Assembly: GCF_039523435.1 (NCBI RefSeq)
Contig: NZ_BAAAFH010000022.1
Span: 1,029,892-1,093,891, forward strand
DNA length: 64,000 nucleotides
DNA from: Wandonia haliotis
Lineage (GTDB): Bacteria; Bacteroidota; Bacteroidia; Flavobacteriales_D; Crocinitomicaceae
Direction of reading: 5' to 3'
Shown here piece after piece: positions 15,625-24,702 of the stretch. The translations under genes were made by a program, and so were the position numbers. How positions within the stretch are numbered: position 1 is the first letter of the stretch; each line of letters begins with the position of its first letter. Below the pieces are notes generated by a model. The model ran no database searches, had not been told where the DNA came from, and saw nothing but the letters and a program-made list of their open reading frames with translations.

Positions 15625-15632
15625 TATTTTTG
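15625..15632 (+). promoter_or_regulatory. -7 promoter element for asd
   Basis: TATTTTTG matches TAnnTTTG and lies 26 bases before the asd ATG, in the 60-base gap between the divergent genes. Confidence 0.4.
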
Positions 15633-15658
15633 TAGGAATTAAAAAATTTGATCTCGTT

Positions 15659-16639
15659 ATGAAAGTTGCAGTAGTTGGCGCGACGGGTATGGTTGGAAAT
15701 GTGATGCTTAGAGTATTGGAAGAACGAAATTTCCCCGTAACTGAATTAATTCCTGTTGCATCAGAGAAGTCTGTTGGAAAAACAGTTTCTTTTAAAAACA
15801 AAGAATATCCGGTTGTTACCCTTCAAACTGCTGTAGACTGTAAACCTGATTATGCTATTTTCTCAGCGGGTGGAGCAACCTCTCTGGAATGGGCACCAAA
15901 GTTTGCCGAAAACGGAACGGTTGTAATTGACAACAGCTCTGCCTGGCGAATGGACCCAGAAAAGAAATTAATTGTACCTGAGGTCAACGGAGATTTACTT
16001 TCCGATCAGGATAAAATCATTGCCAACCCAAATTGTTCTACGATTCAGCTTGTAATGGTTCTTGCACCGCTTCACAAACGATATGGTATTAAACGCGTTG
16101 TTGTATCTACCTATCAATCGGTTACCGGAACAGGGGTAAAAGCAATGCGCCAGTTGGAAAATGAACGCAACGAAGAACAGGGAGAAATGGCTTATCCTTA
16201 TCAAATTGACAAGAACTGTATTCCACACTGTGATGTTTTTGAAGAGAATGGTTACACAAAAGAGGAAATGAAACTCACACGTGAAACCCGAAAAATTCTT
16301 GATCCTGCTATAAGCGTTACAGCAACAGCCGTACGAGTTCCTGTAGTTGGCGGACATTCAGAAGCCGTAAATATTGAGTTTGAAGACAAGGATATCAGCA
16401 TCACTGAAATCCGGAAAATTCTTTCTGAAACTCCCGGAATTACTCTGAAAGACAATACAGATACATTAACGTATCCTATGCCGGCATACGCTCAGGACAA
16501 GGATGATGTTTTTGTCGGGCGAATCCGACTGGACGAATCTCAACCGGGTACAGTCAATCTCTGGATTGTGGCGGATAACCTTCGAAAGGGAGCGGCTACA
16601 AACGCAGTGCAGATTGCTGAAACATTGCTCCGTAAATAA
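15659..16639 (+). CDS. asd: Aspartate-semialdehyde dehydrogenase
   Basis: Asd reduces aspartyl phosphate with NADPH to aspartate semialdehyde, the branch point toward lysine/diaminopimelate, threonine and methionine. The 326-residue protein has the nucleotide-binding VVGATGMVG at residues 5-13, the active-site cysteine Cys126 in NPNCSTIQ, the substrate-binding RVPVVGGHSEAVN segment with the catalytic histidine, and the C-terminal LRKGAATNAVQIAE. All are hallmarks of the Asd family. Divergent from the lamin-tail gene. Confidence 0.97.
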   Translation: MKVAVVGATGMVGNVMLRVLEERNFPVTELIPVASEKSVGKTVSFKNKEYPVVTLQTAVDCKPDYAIFSAGGATSLEWAPKFAENGTVVIDNSSAWRMDPEKKLIVPEVNGDLLSDQDKIIANPNCSTIQLVMVLAPLHKRYGIKRVVVSTYQSVTGTGVKAMRQLENERNEEQGEMAYPYQIDKNCIPHCDVFEENGYTKEEMKLTRETRKILDPAISVTATAVRVPVVGGHSEAVNIEFEDKDISITEIRKILSETPGITLKDNTDTLTYPMPAYAQDKDDVFVGRIRLDESQPGTVNLWIVADNLRKGAATNAVQIAETLLRK

Positions 16640-16685
16640 TTGTTTTTCTACTTCTTTTTTCGTAGTATAGTGAAAAGGGAAAATT

Positions 16686-17096
16686 ATGAAAAGAAAAGCA
16701 ACAGCTGTTTGGAACGGCACGGTTAAAGAAGGAAAAGGGCACCTTACAACACAAAGTAAAGTACTTAGTAAAACTTCCTATTCTTTTAACAGTCGTTTTG
16801 CCGAAGGAACGGGAACAAATCCGGAAGAATTACTTGCCGCAGCGCATGCAGGATGTTTCACAATGAAACTCAGTCTGGATCTAACAGAAGCAGGATATAC
16901 TCCGGACGAGTTGGAAACAGAATCCGTTATAACTTTAGAAGAAGGAAGGATTCAACTATCCGCGCTACATCTAAAAGCCAAAGTACCCGGAATTGGTGAA
17001 AAAGAATTTCAGGAAATTGCAAAAGGAGCAAAGGAAAACTGTCCGGTCAGCGGAGCGTTCAGTTTCGATATTACGTTAACTGCCGAACTTCTCTGA
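16686..17096 (+). CDS. OsmC-family peroxidase
   Basis: A 136-residue thiol peroxidase of the OsmC/Ohr superfamily, which reduces organic hydroperoxides. The two redox cysteines are in place: Cys57 in AAAHAGCFTMKL and Cys119 in KENCPVSGAF. The N-terminal ATAVWNGTVKEGKGHL and the GTNPEELL segment are typical of OsmC rather than Ohr. It lies 46 bases after asd on the same strand but has no link to that pathway. Convergent with the metal transporter. Confidence 0.93.
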   Translation: MKRKATAVWNGTVKEGKGHLTTQSKVLSKTSYSFNSRFAEGTGTNPEELLAAAHAGCFTMKLSLDLTEAGYTPDELETESVITLEEGRIQLSALHLKAKVPGIGEKEFQEIAKGAKENCPVSGAFSFDITLTAELL

Positions 17097-17111
17097 TAAA
17101 GTTTATACTTT

Positions 17112-17825
17112 TTATATTTTCACTCCGAACAAATATCCGACAAGGGCAGTAAGCCCCATGGCTACTGTTCCCCAAAAGGTAATGCGTACGATAGCTTTTC
17201 CGACTCCTGACCCTCCGGTTTTGGCAGCCATTGCGCCCAAAATTATCAGGAAGAAAATAGCAAATCCATACAGAAAATATTCCATTCCTTTTATCGGTAG
17301 AAAAAGAGTAACCAGTAATGGCATGATACCTCCTGCAGTGAACGCCGCTCCGGAAGCTATTGCCGCCTGAATGGGATTAGCCTGACTGATATCATTAATT
17401 CCTAATTCATCACGGACATGCGCCCCAAGTGCGTCATGTTCGGTAAGTTCCCTTGCTACCTGAAGTGCAGTCTCCTTTTTTAATCCACGACTCTCATAGA
17501 TTTCTGCCAAACGCTGCATCTCCAGTTCAGGCATTTCTTTAAGCTCTTCCTTCTCGCGTTGAATATCTGCTTTTTCAATGTCTGTTTGAGAACTAACGGA
17601 AACATACTCACCTGCTGCCATGGACAACGCTCCGGCGACCAATCCGGCAAGTGTTGCAAGAACAACCGGTTCACGCAAATCACTGGCTGCCGCAACGCCG
17701 ATTGCCAAACTTGCTGTTGATATTATACCATCATTTGCTCCCAGTACCGCAGCTCTCAACCAGTTACTTCGGTTAATGTAATGATTGTCCAGATAAGTAT
17801 CCAGACCGTTTTCCGTATTATTCAT
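17112..17825 (-). CDS. VIT1/CCC1-family iron/manganese transporter
   Basis: A 237-residue membrane protein of the vacuolar iron transporter family, which exports Fe2+/Mn2+ from the cytoplasm. The family signature is clear: WLRAAVLGANDGIISTASL at the first helix, then GALSMAAGEYVSV in the second; a cytoplasmic metal-binding loop (about 85-130) is rich in Glu; then three C-terminal helices. Bacterial members also have these features, and the cytoplasmic loop has conserved Glu residues (ELTEHDALGAHVRDELG). Divergent from an XRE regulator with which it shares a 165-base gap, so regulation by that protein is possible but not shown. Confidence 0.9.
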   Translation of the reverse strand: MNNTENGLDTYLDNHYINRSNWLRAAVLGANDGIISTASLAIGVAAASDLREPVVLATLAGLVAGALSMAAGEYVSVSSQTDIEKADIQREKEELKEMPELEMQRLAEIYESRGLKKETALQVARELTEHDALGAHVRDELGINDISQANPIQAAIASGAAFTAGGIMPLLVTLFLPIKGMEYFLYGFAIFFLIILGAMAAKTGGSGVGKAIVRITFWGTVAMGLTALVGYLFGVKI

Positions 17826-17990
17826 AATCAGCCTCTTTCTATTCTATGCAGATAATTTGTTCGTATGTCATGAATTTACTGCTTTTTTAAATGAATACAT
17901 CTTTACTTCATAGAAGCTTAACTTTATTTTACGCAAATGTGTAAAACATGTTGATTTTATTTCCCGAATTGCTACATATACTTGCGTAGT

Positions 17991-18341
17991 ATGATACACA
18001 GAGGGGAAACAGTGGAAAAAGCGGTTCGCGAAAGTGGTTATTCAATAACCAAGTTGGCGAAGCGTATGGGTAAGAGCAGAAGGCATATTTACAATGTGTT
18101 TGAGAATCCGCAGGTTCCAATTGAAACTGTACTTGAAATTGGAAGAATAATCCATTATGATTTCTCAGAGATTTTACCACAAGGAGGTTTCTATATTTCC
18201 CCTGACAGCCACAACATATCCTCTGATAACAAAGGGGCTTACGGTCCGAACGAACAATCTGTAGAGTACTGGAAGAACAAATACCTTATTCTTCTTGAAA
18301 AATATAACGCTGTTTTAGAAAAAATGGGAGAAGAACGGTAA
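17991..18341 (+). CDS. XRE-type helix-turn-helix protein
   Basis: A 116-residue protein with a Cro/C1-type HTH at residues 8-56: the recognition region ITKLAKRMGKSRRHIYNVF is followed by IETVLEIGRIIHYDFSEIL, as in phage repressor folds. The C-terminal half is polar and ends in a coiled-coil-like segment (VEYWKNKYLILLEKYNAVLEK, given as a region) that may dimerise. The ATG at 17991 is preferred; an in-frame TTG at 17982 is possible. It is divergent from the VIT transporter and convergent with a secreted protein gene. Target unknown. Confidence 0.82.
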   Translation: MIHRGETVEKAVRESGYSITKLAKRMGKSRRHIYNVFENPQVPIETVLEIGRIIHYDFSEILPQGGFYISPDSHNISSDNKGAYGPNEQSVEYWKNKYLILLEKYNAVLEKMGEER

Positions 18342-18345
18342 ATCG

Positions 18346-19092
18346 TTACTTATTTCCTGTCCAATGGTACAAATACGTTGTCTTGCTTCCTGCAGAAAGC
18401 ATAGTTGACTGTACTTCATTTGTTTCTATTTTTCGGAATATAGAATCCTTAGTACTACGTATTTCCAAAATATACTTCTCAGCAGGATCATCTAAAAGAC
18501 TTTCGCGATCAAAAGTCCCTATCTCCACTTTGTCTCCAGAGTTTAGTCTATATACTTTCCAAATACCTTCAGGATCCATTTTCTGCTGAACTCTGATTAT
18601 TAGTGTATCTTCACTTCCGTTTTCCCACCATACATGCATCAATTGCTTTTCTCCTAAATCATTTGACTTAATTGCATCTAACGCAGGTCTTTTGGGAAAA
18701 GCAAATCCTCCGATCGTATCGATTACCGCAGTAGAGTCGGGTTGAGAAGGAGTTATCCGATTTCCATTTCGATCCAATAAAATCATGTCTTTTACATGCC
18801 TTCCCTCGGAGTTATACTCATTCTCAATACGCTCTACACCACCATTATCATAAAAAGTCAACCGGATCATTGCATACCCTCCGGCATACCTTCTGCTTCC
18901 TGAGAAGACAAGGTTTCCCTCCTTACTAAACACTTCTACCTTCTCTTCTCTTGCAGAAGATCCGTATTGCCTGTATAATTCCGTTGTTGTTTCCCGCACA
19001 GCTAACTCTCCGGAATCATAAAACCGTTCCTGTATCGTCTGCGAAAAAACAGATTGACAACATACCAGCAATACGACCATCCAATACTTCAT
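18346..19092 (-). CDS. Secreted protein of unknown function
   Basis: A 248-residue protein with signal peptide (VVLLVCCQSVFSQ, cleavage before or after the Gln). Residues 20-110 repeat a 'FYDSGEL / FSKEGNL / FYDNGGVERIENEYN' pattern, resembling MORN-type/YwqK repeats (Tyr/Phe-Asp-x-Gly); the remainder has no known domain. Last gene of a leftward envelope run, 30 bases after the DUF5686 protein. Possibly a surface or periplasmic protein. Confidence 0.65.
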   Translation of the reverse strand: MKYWMVVLLVCCQSVFSQTIQERFYDSGELAVRETTTELYRQYGSSAREEKVEVFSKEGNLVFSGSRRYAGGYAMIRLTFYDNGGVERIENEYNSEGRHVKDMILLDRNGNRITPSQPDSTAVIDTIGGFAFPKRPALDAIKSNDLGEKQLMHVWWENGSEDTLIIRVQQKMDPEGIWKVYRLNSGDKVEIGTFDRESLLDDPAEKYILEIRSTKDSIFRKIETNEVQSTMLSAGSKTTYLYHWTGNK

Positions 19093-19122
19093 ATCACACT
19101 AAAGGTACAAAATTTGTGCTCG

Positions 19123-21618
19123 CTAAAAAGTAAAGACAAAGGACGGTTTCACAATAAAATAATACGTCCCGGGCTTAGTAATATCGGTTAACCGCCAGGT
19201 AAAGTCCATCCGGGCAAATTTAAAGATGTTCTCAAACCCAAAACCTACTTCGTAATACTGATGATTTGATAAGGTCGACATTCCATGCGGAAAAAGGTAT
19301 TTTCCTTCATTATTACTGTTTGATAAAGATCCCAGGTATCCTTTGGCAAATACAAAACTTCTCCATTTCAATTTTTTAATCAATGGTATCCGGTTCATGA
19401 TCATCCCCTCAAAATGGTGTTGTACATTAAATTCTACATATTGATCTGTGGCATACTCCATAAACTGCATCAGGTTAAAAGCTCTGTCGTCATTGAGAAT
19501 CAATTGATTTCCGTACGGGATATCCAAAAAGGGAAACGGAACATTCCCGAATGTTTTCCCTCCGGCAATCAGATAGTGAAAATAACCTGCTTTACCCGCC
19601 CGAACCTTCTGTTGTAATTGCAATCGTATCTTCTGAAAGTCGAACTGCGATCCTAATGTCTTTTTATCAGCAAAGCGAAAGTCAACTGTAACTTCTGGAA
19701 ATCGTAAGAACGGAATTTGCATCACTCTTCGTTCAGTGAATACTGCTTTTACCTCATCCTCCAGGTAACGAAACTTGAATGTAAGGCTCAGCCCCGATGC
19801 CCGGTAATTAGCTACCGTGTCCAACCCCGAATCAGTAAGTCTGATATACTGATTGTCCAATGTCGGAGTATATGTTTGATGAAAATAACCTAATCGTGTC
19901 ACAAAACCCGTTGCCCAGTTTTTTTCCACATACGCAGAAAAATCATTTACATACTGTCTGCTGCTACCCTGACCCACCTGCATAATTGAGGAAAATAAAT
20001 GATCTATACGAATCTGATTCTCACTTCTTCCAAGCTGTTGAATATCGTATGAATAATCTGCCCCAATATGCATCCGCTTTCCCTGATTTTTCCCAAAAGA
20101 AACCCGAAAATCTCCCCCATACTTCCATTTGGCGTCACGGAGACCATACGCAGTGTATGCAGACGCAAAAAAATGATCCGAAAGATCTTCGTGTGTTCGC
20201 AAACCGAATTTAAACCTGCCGTATTCTACCTGATTATAGTTGTAAAACGTATAAAAATCACCTATTTCCAATACATTCTTTAGGGGAATATATCCTGAAA
20301 AAACAGAAACAATCAGATTCTTTCTGAACTGGTATTTCGGATCTTTCTCCAATGTTTCCATCATACCGAAAAGGTTATCCTCCTGTTCTGTCATCTCGCC
20401 TTTCCGTAAGGCTTCCCACTGCTCTTCCGTGAGAGACTCTGCATCATCTGTGTACTCAACCTCTTCCAACCCCGAAAAAACTGTCTTTGAAACAATGGTA
20501 TCTACAGCATACTTGTGATAAACAGATGTTTTTCTACCAAAGAATCCGGTCAGGTCTGCCTGATTTTCCAATACAGTGAAATCGGCAAGCACAGAAGCTG
20601 TGTCCGGCAGCCAGTATTTAGCATCCACAGGAGAGTATGTCTGTCTCACCATATAACTCCTGACGAAATTGACATTTGCCTGAATATCAAATCGCAAATT
20701 GATTTCACGAATTGCTGCATCTGCAGAGTCTATCCACATACTTCCCATAAACGTTAAGTCCAGATAATTTTTTGGTTTAAAAGCAACCTGATATGCTTTT
20801 CTTTCCGAAAACTTTGTACTGTCAATCAGATAGTACTCGTAATGGGATTTATACTGATCATTAATCGGACTGATAAACCCTTTATCCAGCACGACAATTG
20901 TGTTTTCATAAATATTAGGTGTTACTTGTAAGTCTTCCGCAAACTCCAAAATCCGGGGTCCCTTGAGTCCGGTCATGTTCACCCCCTGTACCACACTTTT
21001 TTTTGCGGCAGGTTCAGAACGCACATAATGTAACAACGCTTTTTCAACCAACAATACGGGAAGAAAACGCACCCCTTCGTCAGTCGTTTCTACATTGTCC
21101 CAGATAAAATCGAATGGACGAAAAAGAAAATTCTTTTTGATTCTGTCAGAAAAATGATTCAGGTCAAACCTTATCTTACTGTATTCTTTGTATGTGTATG
21201 TCGGAAAAAAATCAGGGTTGTTGTACTGTTTATTCGCAATTACTCTGTCCAGAACTTTCCAGGCAGGATTCTGTCCCGGACCTACGACAACCTCCCCCAG
21301 ACTGAGTGTCTTGGATTGTAATTCAATTATAATTTCCTGTTCTCTTCCCCGGTCAAATGCTACTTTTTTATGGTGATATCCCATATACGTGACGATAAGG
21401 GAGTCCTCCTGAATTACAGACAACGGAAAGGAAAATGTAAAAGAGCCATCAATTTTTGTCGTTGCACCTACCCCGGCATTGACCAACACGACCTGAGCAA
21501 AACCCAGAGGGTCTTTTGTATCCGAATCAATAACTTTCCCCGAAACAGTTGTCTCTTGTCCGAAGACAAGAACAATGTTCAGCGTCATTATCAGTATGAT
21601 CCAAATTCCTATTTTCAT
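19123..21618 (-). CDS. DUF5686 outer-membrane protein with carboxypeptidase-like domain
   Basis: An 831-residue protein with a signal peptide (about 1-20), an N-terminal CarboxypepD_reg-like domain (about 22-110, VSGKVIDSDTKDPLGFAQVV), a DUF5686 middle (about 130-330, IRFDLNHFSDRIKKNFLFRP) and a C-terminal beta-barrel region rich in aromatics and ending VKPSFVFTF. Proteins with this architecture sit in the outer membrane of Bacteroidota; their function is not established. Located between the PIG-V-like glycosyltransferase and the MORN-like secreted protein, in a run that may be one operon. Confidence 0.85.
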   Translation of the reverse strand: MKIGIWIILIMTLNIVLVFGQETTVSGKVIDSDTKDPLGFAQVVLVNAGVGATTKIDGSFTFSFPLSVIQEDSLIVTYMGYHHKKVAFDRGREQEIIIELQSKTLSLGEVVVGPGQNPAWKVLDRVIANKQYNNPDFFPTYTYKEYSKIRFDLNHFSDRIKKNFLFRPFDFIWDNVETTDEGVRFLPVLLVEKALLHYVRSEPAAKKSVVQGVNMTGLKGPRILEFAEDLQVTPNIYENTIVVLDKGFISPINDQYKSHYEYYLIDSTKFSERKAYQVAFKPKNYLDLTFMGSMWIDSADAAIREINLRFDIQANVNFVRSYMVRQTYSPVDAKYWLPDTASVLADFTVLENQADLTGFFGRKTSVYHKYAVDTIVSKTVFSGLEEVEYTDDAESLTEEQWEALRKGEMTEQEDNLFGMMETLEKDPKYQFRKNLIVSVFSGYIPLKNVLEIGDFYTFYNYNQVEYGRFKFGLRTHEDLSDHFFASAYTAYGLRDAKWKYGGDFRVSFGKNQGKRMHIGADYSYDIQQLGRSENQIRIDHLFSSIMQVGQGSSRQYVNDFSAYVEKNWATGFVTRLGYFHQTYTPTLDNQYIRLTDSGLDTVANYRASGLSLTFKFRYLEDEVKAVFTERRVMQIPFLRFPEVTVDFRFADKKTLGSQFDFQKIRLQLQQKVRAGKAGYFHYLIAGGKTFGNVPFPFLDIPYGNQLILNDDRAFNLMQFMEYATDQYVEFNVQHHFEGMIMNRIPLIKKLKWRSFVFAKGYLGSLSNSNNEGKYLFPHGMSTLSNHQYYEVGFGFENIFKFARMDFTWRLTDITKPGTYYFIVKPSFVFTF

Positions 21619-21692
21619 TTTCGGGTCTGAGGAGTAAAAAACAAATAACTAAATGTAAGGGTTTTCATAACATGTATGCTTCAGGGGTTTCA

Positions 21693-22901
21693 TTATCCTA
21701 CCCATTCATTATTCATAAAACGATAGAAAAGGATAACCTGAAACACAATATTCAAAAGAATCAGGACAAAAAAAGCAGGTTCTCTCAACCATTTCTTATC
21801 CGATTTAACCAAAAGTATAAGCCAGAGGTAAAAACTTAAGAACAGGAATTTTGCCAATACCTGTATATGCACATAGGAAGCAAAAAAGAACCAAAACAGG
21901 AAAATGACTACAAAAGCCATCCAAAGCTGTTTCATTCGTATCTCAACAGTGGAATTGAGCCAGAAATGCAAAGCAATGAGAATAAAAGGAGTAGCAAATA
22001 TAAAACGATTCAAACTGAAAAGACTTCCTCCTCTAAACAGTAATACCGACAGCGTAATTCCTCCCAGGTAAGCAAGCGAAAAGACCAACTCTCTGGGCAA
22101 CTTAACTTTTCCTACCTTACCTACTTTCAATAAATTGGCAAGCAAAACAAGTCCGGCAATCCCCCCGATTAAGAAGGCAGCACCATCTAAACGGACAATA
22201 AACCCTCCTGCCCAGGATGTCAATGGAAACTCAGGTAGGCGCAACGCATTACCCCAACCACTTTGTACACTGAAAAACGTAAACCATTCACCCGTGTCCA
22301 TAAATTGAAAGAGTCCGACCAGTATAATACCCAGGGCAGTTGATAACAGGTACATTCCTATACGCTGTAGGCTCCCTTTTCGGTCGCCGGACAACATTTC
22401 GACAAGTAACAGAGCCGGGATAAAAATAGTGAAAGCCGGACGCGAGATGGTAGCGAACAATAATCCGATATACACCCATTTCATTTTGTTTTTTCTCAAT
22501 CCGATCAAAATGAATGTTGAGCAGAGAAAGAACAAAGCTTCTGAATACGGTAAGAAAAAAAAGATGCACCCGGGTATAGAGAGATATACGATCACCTCTT
22601 TCCATGAACTTCCCAATTGCCGGATCAAAAAATAAAAAGAAACAAGAAACACACACCCATTCAATACCGAAATACCTATTGCTCCTACTGGAATCAGTTT
22701 CCAGATAAATGGGAAAAGAGGAAAAAAGGCAACTCTGAAACCTTCGTATCCTTTGTTTCGAATCCAATGATAATGTTCTGCATCCCAATTGAGAAATGAA
22801 CTTTCAGAGAACAGATCTATCCATCCGCTAAAATGCATACCCAGAAGAATGACTACGCAAAGCGATACGTAAATAATTGCGGCTGACAGTCGTTTATCCA
22901 T
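21693..22901 (-). CDS. PIG-V-like polytopic glycosyltransferase (GT-C fold)
   Basis: A 402-residue protein with about ten hydrophobic helices. The first periplasmic loop holds NWDAEHYHWIRNKGY and then AFFPLFPFIWKLI, which match the motif of PIG-V/mannosyltransferase-2 enzymes (W-D-x-x-H-Y ... F-F-P-L-x-P). These GT-C enzymes transfer sugars from lipid-linked donors on the outer side of the membrane, in eukaryotes onto GPI. The bacterial role is unknown. 14 bases after the upstream lipoprotein gene. Sugar and acceptor cannot be inferred. Confidence 0.75.
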   Translation of the reverse strand: MDKRLSAAIIYVSLCVVILLGMHFSGWIDLFSESSFLNWDAEHYHWIRNKGYEGFRVAFFPLFPFIWKLIPVGAIGISVLNGCVFLVSFYFLIRQLGSSWKEVIVYLSIPGCIFFFLPYSEALFFLCSTFILIGLRKNKMKWVYIGLLFATISRPAFTIFIPALLLVEMLSGDRKGSLQRIGMYLLSTALGIILVGLFQFMDTGEWFTFFSVQSGWGNALRLPEFPLTSWAGGFIVRLDGAAFLIGGIAGLVLLANLLKVGKVGKVKLPRELVFSLAYLGGITLSVLLFRGGSLFSLNRFIFATPFILIALHFWLNSTVEIRMKQLWMAFVVIFLFWFFFASYVHIQVLAKFLFLSFYLWLILLVKSDKKWLREPAFFVLILLNIVFQVILFYRFMNNEWVG

Positions 22902-22915
22902 TCGGTTATTCTCTA

Positions 22916-23989
22916 TCAGGGAATTTGAAAGTTCACGGTAACATGTATAGCTGCACTCCCTGAAGGAGCTAATTGTAACGGCACATCAAATGTTGAATTC
23001 ATATAATCTCCCGAAGAGAAAGTCTGATCTCCATTCTCGTCGTAGATCACGTTTACAAAATAATTTCCGGGATGCATATAGTTGAACAAATATCCCGTCT
23101 CTGTAGCTGCTCCTACCAAAACATAGCGTGAACGATATTTCAAATTTTCCTGTAAAAATGTGAACCCGTTAAATAATGGCTCTGTCGTAATCAAAATCAA
23201 CACCTTCTTTGCCGGATCAGGATCAGATGGATTACTAATAGAGACTGACACCTGACTTTCTCCTAAATACGGCTGTTGGGATTCCGGGTACGGATCTGCC
23301 GCATTTGAATAAAATATTGCTTCCGTAAGTCCATCAAATGTCGTTGAAAAATCTTTTACCATTGCTTTTTGCGGGTAGTTGAAATGATTGACCGCATCTT
23401 CCGTTGCAGTTACGTCTTTTCTCTCCGCCTGCCATTGCATATGTAATACGGGTTGTGGTAATGAATTATACTGATTGGTGTACGTGAACATTTTCAGGCT
23501 GTCTCCTACGAAATGGATATCCGTATAAACTCTGTTACCTCCTGAAACAACATCTGCGAAACGGTAAAAACTAAATCCGGCACTCTCGTATACACTATCC
23601 GCTATCATATAAGAATTGCGAACCATCCCGGCAAAACCACCTCCGTTCCGAAAAGCAATTTTATATTCGCAATCCTGTTTCACAACAAAAAAAGACATAA
23701 AAATATCGTTAAGCGAATCCAGTTCATTTTTCGAAGAAACCTGAGCTGCGGAAACAGGGCGTAAATCTACAATCCACTCCGGAAAACTGCCTAAGGGAGT
23801 CGGAGAATATACAGGCCCCTGCCAAATTCCGGGCAATTTTTCCAGGATACCATATCCCATAACCTCTGTCGTACTTGAAAGTTCTCCACTACAATCAGTA
23901 GGAGATATCGTTTCCGGCACATCCGGTTGAATTTTTTTACAGGCTAACAAAAACACTGTAACACACAAAAGGCTGACTATTTTTGTCAT
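22916..23989 (-). CDS. Lipoprotein of unknown function
   Basis: A 357-residue lipoprotein: the signal ends at VTVFLLACKK (Cys17). The mature protein is beta-rich; the C-terminal 90 residues (from about 265) resemble an Ig/E-set domain with a 'PGNYFVNVIYDENGDQ' segment seen in carboxypeptidase-regulatory folds. It sits 12 bases after the secreted protein gene at 24002-24676 and 14 before the PIG-V-like gene, so is probably in their operon. No known family recognised. Confidence 0.65.
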   Translation of the reverse strand: MTKIVSLLCVTVFLLACKKIQPDVPETISPTDCSGELSSTTEVMGYGILEKLPGIWQGPVYSPTPLGSFPEWIVDLRPVSAAQVSSKNELDSLNDIFMSFFVVKQDCEYKIAFRNGGGFAGMVRNSYMIADSVYESAGFSFYRFADVVSGGNRVYTDIHFVGDSLKMFTYTNQYNSLPQPVLHMQWQAERKDVTATEDAVNHFNYPQKAMVKDFSTTFDGLTEAIFYSNAADPYPESQQPYLGESQVSVSISNPSDPDPAKKVLILITTEPLFNGFTFLQENLKYRSRYVLVGAATETGYLFNYMHPGNYFVNVIYDENGDQTFSSGDYMNSTFDVPLQLAPSGSAAIHVTVNFQIP

Positions 23990-24001
23990 AGTAGTAGAAT
24001 A

Positions 24002-24676
24002 TTACTCTCTGAGATACACCGTTGGGTGTGAAAAGTACAAAGACAAATCTATCTTTTCCCATTCTTCTCCACCCGGATGTAAGTGGATACGTGTTACCCC
24101 TTCTTTCTCCTCTCTAAATTTATCGGTAATTACATCAAAAGCATTTTCAACATCGTCAAACGAAGGATTATAAATAATCAGCTTGTTATCTGTAAAGTTC
24201 AGTAACATCGGCAACCAGTATCCATTTTCAGAAAAACAAAGTATATAGTTATTATCCAATCGGTCAATGTTTTGTTTTCTTAGCGTATTTGCTCCGTTAA
24301 AACTAAACAGTTCCGTTGTCTTTCTCAAACCAAAATAGTAGTTTTCTCCTTCGAGAGTACAGGGTAACGAATCATATTCGTTTATTCCGAAAATATGATC
24401 ATTTCTTACCTCATATTTACTGCTTTCCCTTATCTCTTCCCGCGAAATTGATCCGTAAATATTTGACGAAATATAAATTCCACGTGCTTTTACTGTGATT
24501 TTCTGATTGCCACTCGTATCCCTGTAATTACCAAACAACTTGGGAGGAATTGAAAGAATATTGCCGTATTCCGGTGGTACCGGTTGCACAAAATCATAAT
24601 TCACCACCTGTCCCAAACCGACATAGGAAACACAAATGGTCATCAGAAACAATACAATTTTTTGTAATTTTGGCAT
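24002..24676 (-). CDS. Secreted protein of unknown function
   Basis: A 224-residue protein with a signal peptide (MPKLQKIVLFLMTICVSYVG, cleavage near GLGQ). The rest has no motif I recognise; no cysteine pairs or metal sites. First gene of the leftward run reaching to 18.3 kb. It diverges from recJ; the intergenic region is 26 bases, so the two promoters overlap. Confidence 0.55.
   Translation of the reverse strand: MPKLQKIVLFLMTICVSYVGLGQVVNYDFVQPVPPEYGNILSIPPKLFGNYRDTSGNQKITVKARGIYISSNIYGSISREEIRESSKYEVRNDHIFGINEYDSLPCTLEGENYYFGLRKTTELFSFNGANTLRKQNIDRLDNNYILCFSENGYWLPMLLNFTDNKLIIYNPSFDDVENAFDVITDKFREEKEGVTRIHLHPGGEEWEKIDLSLYFSHPTVYLRE
24665..24672 (+). promoter_or_regulatory. -7 promoter element for recJ
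   Basis: TAATTTTG matches TAnnTTTG and lies 30 bases before the recJ ATG, inside the first codons of the divergent gene. Confidence 0.4.
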
Positions 24677-24702
24677 TCCTAACTTACTTTAAAACCGAAA
24701 TT

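Noticed and set aside
15995..16357. 120-residue minus-strand ORF inside asd
   Set aside because: Antisense shadow of a well-conserved enzyme gene with no independent start signal.
24550..24702. 51-residue N-terminal extension of recJ
   Set aside because: It runs antisense through the first codons of the secreted-protein gene, lies upstream of the -7 box at 24665-24672, and does not resemble RecJ.
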